64,000 nt of DNA. Source: Euptelea pleiosperma (taxonomy: Eukaryota; Streptophyta; Magnoliopsida; Ranunculales; Eupteleaceae). Location: the NCBI GenBank assembly GCA_035048495.1, contig CM068540.1:18894829-18958828 (forward strand), given 5' to 3'. Position numbers and translations under genes: made by a program. The notes below the pieces were generated by a model that saw nothing but the letters and a program-made list of their open reading frames with translations, did not search any database and was not told the DNA's origin. Every line of letters starts with the position of its first letter. Positions within the stretch are counted from its first letter, which is position 1. This document shows, piece by piece, positions 58,201-64,000 of the stretch.

Positions 58201-61200
58201 CATAGAAAAGATAGAAGTCCACCTACCTCTCTTATTGTAAAAAAAAATCTTCTATTCTTCAAGTTTTGCTCTTTCTATTCTCACAATGTTGCTGAAATTT
58301 TCAGAATTTCTGGCACAATTCTATTAGGGTTTGGTGTCTAGTAGAGTTTAGATTTTGAGAGACTACTAGAGATTTCTTTCTCTCAAGAGAATTTTCTGGA
58401 GAGTTCAATAGATTCCCACTAATAATGTTAGTGTGTATGCCACACACTCTAATAAACCTCTCATTCCTTTAAGATTAACACTTAATCAAATTAAAGGGAC
58501 AATTTAATTACATTCATAAACCCTATTTTAGGTAGTTCAGCCAAGCATTGTGGCCACAAGTTTTTGGTATTTGTAAATAAGCCACTAAACTTTGGAAATT
58601 GTAAGAAAGTCCCTATAATACACATATTTTACAAAATAGAACCCTCCATACCTTTTAAAGTCACAAAAATACTACTAATCTTTTTCTATCAAACGCACAT
58701 GCTCCCCTTTGAGTTCCACACCAAAACGTAATTAAAACACACTAATATAGTTTTAAACATATCAAATTACACCCTGTAATACATAATTAAAACACCAATA
58801 TAGTTTAACATATCAAATTACAACTAACATGATATGCATGGTCACACACAAAAACAAATTATTAAAACACCCTAAATTCGTAAGTTTACGAAAATACCCT
58901 ACTTACCAATTTCGAAATTCAGGGTATTACATGGATTTGTGATAAATTCCATGATTCGTGATTTCTAAGAATTTGAATTCAAAGAATTGAAATTTCTTGT
59001 GTTTGGTTGCATTGTGGAAATTACTTGGAATTCTCAATGAATTCTAATTTTAGTTGTTTGGACATCTAACAGAATTGAAATTTCTATCCATCTACATAAG
59101 AGAAATATCATCTCATGAACTTTGTGTTATAACGACTGCTATTATTTTGTCATCCATCAATTAAATGTTATCGATGCTAATTTAAAGAAAAAAATTTTAA
59201 AATAATAATTAAAATTATTTTGATAATTTTTTGACTATGATTAACCTATATATGTCAAAATATCAATGGCTAAAGCCTACGTGGCACATGAGACAACAAA
59301 TACAGATGTCCATTATCAACACTGCTGATGGACCTCATTCAGAGCGCGCCATGTGGCACATTATTAGAGACAATAGACCGTAGTGATGTTTATCACATCC
59401 CTAGGTGGACCTACATACTAAAAATCAGGTTGTTTAGTTATTTCTAACCTTTAGATTTGAGTACCCCAAATAATGCTAGATATCTCATAGTTAAAAATCA
59501 ACTCATAAAAAACATGAATCCAATGGTTATAAATCACTAATACTGTATGGATATTTATCCCAACCCTAGGTGTACCTACATACTAAAAATAAGGTTGGTT
59601 GGTTATTTATAAGCTTTGGATCCTCATACCCCAACTAATGCTAGAAATCCAACAGTTAAAAATTAACCCATAAAAGACACCAATCCAACGGTTAGATACA
59701 TCCTTAGGTGGACTTACAAACTAAAATCAGGCTGATTAGCTATCTCTCAACATGGATCTTTATACCCCCAACTAATGTTATATATCCCACGGTTAAAAAT
59801 CAACCCATAAAAGACATCAATCAAACGGTTACAAATGTGTAATCTGTTGATGATGGACCACAATATGAGCCACATGGCACATTGGTAGACCACGGACCAT
59901 ATAGATGTTTGTCCCATCCATAGGTGGGACCTACATGCTAAAAATCAGGCTGATTAAAAATTTCTAACCTTTGGATCTAAGTACCCCAAATAATGCTAGA
60001 TATCGCACGGTTAAGAATCAACCAAAACAAATACACCAATCCAACGGTTTTTAATAACTAATTTTGCTGATTTTTTATTTATAGGTCCGCCTAGGGATGA
60101 GTGTGAGAGTTGGAGCCCGATAAAAAATCTTTTGAATTTCTCCGCTCGGAAATAGAATTCCAGGAATTAGAAGTTTCTTCTCCCCCATAAAACTTCTAAT
60201 TCCGAGAAAAATCACGGAATTAGAAACATAATTCCTGGAATTCGGTCCTCCCAAACTCAAAGATTTGTGATTCCAAGAATCACAATTGCAAATCCGGCTC
60301 AATTCCGGTTACCAAACAGACCCTTAGGTGAAAAATTGAGACAAACCCAGGATAAAATGAAACATTCCGGATGAAGTTCTCTTGATATGCATACACGAAG
60401 GCCTAGAGGAGGGTTGAATTGGTCTATTAAAAATCAGCCTAGGTCGATTACTAATATGCTTGAATGAAACAGATCAATCAACTTAAAGCAGTAAGAGAAA
60501 AGAGACAACAATCCACAACACAAGTATATATAGTAGTTCAGTGCATCATCACCTACATCCACTCTCCAAACAACTCCACTGAGCTAACACATTTTTAATT
60601 CAATACTTAAGTAGCCTTACAATATTGAATAGGGTAAAAGACTCGGTCTCAATCGTAATTGATAGGATAGAGTAAGATTGTAACCAAACTCTAGCTCAGT
60701 CAAGGCTAATATTGACTCAAGCAGGAAAACAAATTATGTATTCCAATATGGAGAGAGTTTCTAGAAAAAAAGCTCTCGACAAACAAAGTTACCTCCCAAT
60801 TGAGATCGAAGAGGAGCGAAACGTCGATGTTATTGAAGCGCAAAGACAAGCAGCTACTCCAACAAGTAGCTCAGAGCAATTACCCAAAGTCCCCTTGGAG
60901 TCGAAGATGACAAGTCACCAAACCAGATCTCCCACAAAGGCCAGCTAATAGAACCACCAAAGAAGGCAATGAGAACTCAAACAAATACTCTTGGAAATGA
61001 AGAACTCAAGAGAAGGCTGAGTGAATTGGTAAGTATGAATGAAGGGTAAGGGGGAGATGTATTTATAATTGAGGAGAGGGGAGGTGAAAAGCTCGTGATT
61101 CGAGGAAACCCAAGGTCGGTTAATCGACTTGTCAGACCGGTTGCCCGGCTTGACCGGTCTACTGGTGGTCATTTCCCACCGGTCGCCCTGTTTCCAAGAC

Positions 61201-62667
61201 CGGTCAACCCTTCTGTTGAAAAGCCATTTTATGGTTTCGGCAAGTGGGGGGCTTTGCATAATAGGCTGGGGGGACTTCAAATACGTCTAAGTGGGACTCT
61301 GGCAGTTTGCACAAGTCCACAATCTCAAGTCCCCGCTGCTCATTAGGGATCGTCCCAAAGCCTTTCTCAGAAACACTATGTCCAGCTCTCCAAGTCCTCG
61401 GTAATCATCATAATAGAGAGTACATAAATACCTATGGTTGTTATGGAGTTGACAATACAAGGAATATACTTATCAACCGAGACATTGGAAAATTGGCGAG
61501 ATGAACTGAAACACTCTAAGATAATGAAGACAAACCCAAGATAAATAGATAAGCTTAAAAAAGACGTTTCGTGAAATTTAATGACCCCTACGACCATTAA
61601 TACTAAAAAATCACACTTTTTTTCATCGATATGCACCAATATGCATTGATACCCATTAGTACGATAAGATACGCTAAGATATATTACACTAAATATGTTT
61701 TAAGGCTGGGGTAATAAGGAAACTGTTTTTATTGTAGTTTCTGGTATTGAGCTTGTATATAGTAGTCAGCATGTTAAGCTGGATAATCTTAAAAGATTTT
61801 CCAGTGAACTATTTTTTTTGTAAAACAGACGTGTTTGTTTTTATTTATTTATTTTTTTCCATTTTTTTGGGGATCATAGAGTATTTGCTTTATATATATT
61901 TATATACATACTTGTATGGAGTATATTAAATGCACTTTTTTTGATCTGTTGTCTGTTTTTTTTTGTATGGTATTTTTTTTTTAAATTCTATGTAATTAGT
62001 TTTGCGTCATTGTGGGCAGAAAGGGAGTATTTGGCAGATCTACTTATTATTTGCCAAACTTCATTTGATTTTTTTTCTCTTATTCTGATTCATTTTTCTT
62101 CTAAACTATCCCGATGATTGAACTTTTAAATTCTCATTTAAATTTATGAACTTCAGAACTCTTCTTCAACAGGTTGAGGTTCACGATGTGAGCAAGGAAA
62201 TGGAATTGGATCTTATCAAGCAGTATAGTCAGGTTTGCTCTCTGGCACTTTATTTTCCGGGTCTGGTCGCTATCCTCTATTATTTTTCTTAATTCTTATT
62301 TCCTGGTTGCTTATCAAATGTGATTATCAGGTAGAAAGAATATTTGCTGATAGAATTAGCAAAGGTGGCTCAGATGATGTGACGCCAGAGTATCTAGTGA
62401 AGTGGCAAGGACTCTCATATGCTGAAGCGACATGGTATGTTATGATAAAAGTTGATTTCATGATTTGCTGGATTATACTGGTAGAAACACTTGAATCATT
62501 TTATAGAATGTATGGCCTGCAAATTTGTATAGGATACCAGTTTTAGCTTTTACTTGTCAATTTGTTAATAGTGAATTCTTTGATACTTATGATGGTTATT
62601 GATGTGTAACTTCAGGGAGCGGGACGTAGATATTACATTTGCTCAAGATGCAATTGATGAATACAAG
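49230..62667 (+). CDS. CHR5: CHD1-type chromatin remodelling ATPase, N-terminal part (partial at window end)
   Basis: ATP-dependent nucleosome remodeller of the SNF2/CHD1 family, nuclear. Exons: 49,230-49,953; 50,146-50,213; 53,805-54,245; 55,822-56,046; 56,224-56,307; 62,173-62,232; 62,331-62,434; 62,616-62,667. All junctions are GT-AG and in phase, giving 586 codons. The start MAFFRNYTNETDSHNVL, then GSSFWKDCQPM and DVPADEMLSDDYYEQD, match the N-terminus of Arabidopsis CHR5. Residues ~235-411 are acidic and basic tracts ending RSVRKVSYVESE. Chromodomain 1 is about 417-512 (EMEFFIKWKGQSYLHCQWKS); chromodomain 2 about 533-586 (PEYLVKWQGLSYAEATWERD). These would read histone H3 tails in the family; that is not tested here. 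SNF2 helicase, SANT and CDH domains must lie beyond 64,000. Introns 2 and 5 are enlarged by transposons, but the frame is intact, so the gene is probably functional. Confidence 0.95.
50590..52020 (-). pseudogene. LINE (non-LTR retroelement) fragment in CHR5 intron 2
   Basis: On the minus strand, ORF1-like sequence (51,270-52,020, decayed) runs into an endonuclease start at about 51,000: MSWNVRGLESKERRAVVKSI, then VVILQEMKLD, a stop, then GFKDVGWHDLPAIDTSGGIV and VLWDRN. These are the first blocks of plant LINE apurinic endonucleases (SWNVRGL, LQETK, SGGI..LW). Sequence ends at about 50,590, so the rest of ORF2 with RT is absent. Here the 5' part survives, unlike usual 5' truncation. It is in antisense orientation to the host gene. 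Confidence 0.75.
52021..53804 (+). other. Remainder of CHR5 intron 2
   Basis: AT-rich, no ORF of interest. A short direct repeat, ATAATATAGATGAGGGT, occurs twice at 52,100-52,155. Acceptor AACAG at 53,804. Confidence 0.6.
54740..55140 (+). pseudogene. RNase H-domain remnant in CHR5 intron 3
   Basis: Across shifting frames the plus strand reads GFGGREAM, then VVDHIRVFTRG and EANDLLDSLAK, the last repeated as EANDMLDSLAKGGV. The REANxxADxLAK block closes the plant reverse-transcriptase-like RNase H domain of LINEs and related host proteins. The 115-codon minus-strand frame (54,734-55,081) is its shadow. A 35-bp exact-type duplication lies at 55,037-55,106. Confidence 0.55.
56308..56749 (+). 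other. Start of CHR5 intron 5
   Basis: Unique-looking AT-rich intron sequence before the first inserted LTR; donor at 56,308. Confidence 0.6.
56750..58931 (-). mobile_element. Solo LTR, Ty3/gypsy type, in CHR5 intron 5
   Basis: 2.18 kb. On the minus strand it starts TGTAATACCCTGAATTTCG and ends GATTGGGGTGTGACA, typical gypsy LTR ends, with the ending shared by 1-1,415. No internal region is attached. The flanking pentamers (GTCAG and TGGAT) do not match. It contains a series of TGGACTGATT/CAGTCC-type repeats (57,700-58,075). It lies antisense to the host gene. Confidence 0.75.
57700..58075. repeat. Array of ATGGACTGATT / GTCC short inverted units
   Basis: Roughly nine variants of a 40-60 bp unit with AGTCCxxTxxATGGACTGATT, in which AGTCC and GGACT form small inverted repeats. 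It lies in the solo LTR. Diverged and irregular. Confidence 0.6.
58932..60330. mobile_element. MITE-related TIR element with tandem units in CHR5 intron 5
   Basis: The right end, ACCAAACAGACCCTTAGG, is the complement of a GGGTCTGTTTGGT terminus. The left end has no matching terminus and probably was lost next to the LTR. Between 59,400 and 60,060 four diverged units (starting near 59,403, 59,570, 59,708, 59,924) share GGTGGACCTACATACTAAAA, TAATGCTAGATAT and TTAAAAATCAACCCATAAAA. They are homologous to the arms of the foldback at 47,101-47,466. Confidence 0.55.
60372..61475 (-). mobile_element. Solo LTR of the SIRE-like family A in CHR5 intron 5
   Basis: 1,104 bp, inverted copy of LTR 1-3. 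In plus coordinates it starts TGAAGTTCTCTTGAT and ends ATACTTATCA. The TATA box (TATTTATA in plus) is at 61,060-61,067, so its promoter points opposite to the host gene. No adjoining internal sequence. Short frames inside (60,712-60,948; 60,945-61,280) are LTR sequence and not genes. Confidence 0.85.
61476..62172 (+). other. End of CHR5 intron 5
   Basis: AT-rich intron sequence, no recognised element. A polypyrimidine tract and acceptor CAACAG lead to exon 6. Confidence 0.6.
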
Positions 62668-62853
62668 GTACATACTGTTTATTATGTCCTGTAATAGGTT
62701 TCTGGGTTTGCATGTCTCCTTCCGTAATATCTTTTATCCATAAAACTTGTCGCTGATTTACCAAACTTATCTATAGTACTTACTGATGCCATGTAATCCT
62801 TTTCGAAAAGCTGAATCCTGTGCGAGGTAATTGGAATTTTTTATGGTCTCGGG

Positions 62854-63295
62854 CAGTGTTTTTAAAGGCGTGTGAGGCTTGCGCCTCGAGGTGCGCCTCA
62901 GGGCAAAGCTCTTAAAAAACGCCCTGAGGCTCAATCAAAAGGCGTTTATACATTTGAGGCGTACGCCTCAATCCAAGAGGCATTGACGAGGCTTACGCCT
63001 CACTACGTCTCTCAGTAAGGCCATTCCACCTCAACGCCTCTTGGACTGGGCGCACGCCTTAGATGTGCTGGTTTTTTGGCATGCTGTTTTAACTTAAAAA
63101 AATAAAAAAAGAATGTCAAGATATTAAAAAAAAAAAGGTGTCGAAGGGACCCAGCATAAAAATAATAAGACCCTAAGTTTTATATTAAAAAGGACCCAAC
63201 ATCGATTGATCTACAATTGATTGATGATGAGGCGTAAGCCTCAAGGCTTTGGCTAGTGAAGCGCCTCGCCTCACGCCTTAGCGTTTAAAACACTG
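62854..63295. mobile_element. hAT-type MITE with 8-bp target duplication after CHR5 exon 8
   Basis: 442 bp with termini CAGTGTTTTTAAAGGCG and the complement of CAGTGTTTTAAACGCTAAGGCG. It is flanked by GTCTCGGG (62,846-62,853) and GTCTTGGG (63,296-63,303), seven of eight bases equal. It is rich in GAGGCGT/ACGCCTC repeats, especially at both ends. An 8-bp duplication with these termini indicates the hAT superfamily. Confidence 0.85.
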
Positions 63296-63639
63296 GTCTT
63301 GGGTAACATCCTGCATGATGCAGTTTTTTTGGAATTTGTGGTAAAGCATGAGCGGAACCATATTCCTTTGAATGGCGTACATTTCAGTCTTTACGTTGTC
63401 TAGCAACTAAGAGGTTTCCATTCTCAGCTGCTTGATTGGAGTTCTCATTTCCAGATTGGGAAGCCCATTTCCTGAACATCAGTCAAGAAGCCCAAGGCAC
63501 ACACCGTATCATTTGCGATTCTTATAATAATTCATAGTCTATGCAGCCAAGACCCTTTAAAGCGGGCAATATATTTTCCATTGAAAAGATTTGTTGTTGG
63601 ATGATCTTGAATTCAAGAAGGTGGTGGATGGTGATGGAG

Positions 63640-64000
63640 TTCATTCAAGGGTAGATAGGATATACTTTTCAAATTAAGTTGAAGGCGAACATAAAGAAAT
63701 TGAACAAGGCATACTTCGGGAATGTCAGAGACAAAAGAAAGCAATTCCCAACATAGACAAAATGGAAGGTAAGAAGAGAAGAGTTGAGGAGGAGCTCATT
63801 ATGGTGCTTAAAAATTATAGAGGAGTTCATTCAAGGTTAGAGAGGATATACTTTTAAGTTGAAGGTAGACATAAAGGAATTGAACAAGGCATACTTTGGG
63901 AATGTCAAAAGGCAAGAAGAAAGTAATTCATGACAGAGAAAAAAATGTAGAAAGTTGACAATATTTTAGAGAAGGTAAGAAAAGAAGAGCTGACGAGGAG
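63640..64000 (+). pseudogene. LINE fragment, duplicated in tandem, running off the window
   Basis: Two copies about 200 bp apart (about 63,635 and 63,826) of a segment whose frame gives LKVDIKELNKAYFGNV, the linker between endonuclease and RT in plant LINEs (LKxxLKxWNKxxFGN). Both have stops. The reading is in the same strand as CHR5. The window ends inside the second copy. Confidence 0.55.

Noticed and set aside
56750..58931. Complete gypsy element in CHR5 intron 5
   Set aside because: Only one LTR, with no internal coding region, primer site or polypurine tract; flanking pentamers do not match, so only a solo LTR is claimed.

Overview
This is a stretch of an angiosperm nuclear genome: AT-rich, with large introns and dense in transposable elements. 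It contains one host gene that I can recognise with confidence. This is the 5' half of a CHD1-type chromatin remodelling ATPase, the orthologue of Arabidopsis CHR5 (PKL-related, SNF2/CHD1 family). Its start codon is at 49,230, eight coding exons lie in the window, and it runs off the right edge before the helicase domain. I saw no tRNA, rRNA or CRISPR and nothing prokaryotic.

Positions 1-2,700 hold old Ty3/gypsy debris: the end of an LTR and a decayed retropepsin. Positions 4,178-37,807 hold one composite Ty1/copia structure of SIRE/Maximus type, arranged LTR - internal - LTR - internal - LTR. Both internal regions carry gag and an envelope-like ORF, and I see no protease-integrase-RT-RNase H region between them in either copy. 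The second internal region is split by stacked insertions. These are a Mutator-like foldback element with a 10-bp target duplication (12,610-13,464), an LTR of another family (14,570-16,102), and an approximately 18.8-kb Athila-like gypsy block (16,838-35,589). That block is itself a nest: an older gypsy copy contains a younger complete copy of the same family (20,150-34,305), which in turn contains an opposite-strand solo LTR with a perfect TATAC target duplication (26,013-29,082).

Positions 38,377-45,954 are another LTR of the SIRE-like group, split by a 5.9-kb CACTA (En/Spm) transposon (38,917-44,831). The CACTA element carries broken TNPD-like and TNPA/Ptta-like genes and, on its minus strand, a captured fragment of a host mTERF gene. 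Positions 45,955-47,600 are AT-rich repeats and a nested foldback MITE just upstream of the CHR5 promoter.

The CHR5 gene region (about 48.1 kb to beyond 64 kb) has a 5'UTR intron, a possible 27-codon upstream ORF, and introns swollen by insertions: a LINE fragment in intron 2, an RNase H remnant in intron 3, two solo LTRs and a MITE family in intron 5, and a hAT-type MITE plus a LINE fragment in the intron after exon 8. The spliced reading frame stays open through 586 codons across all these insertions. The host gene therefore looks functional while everything around it looks like transposon sediment.
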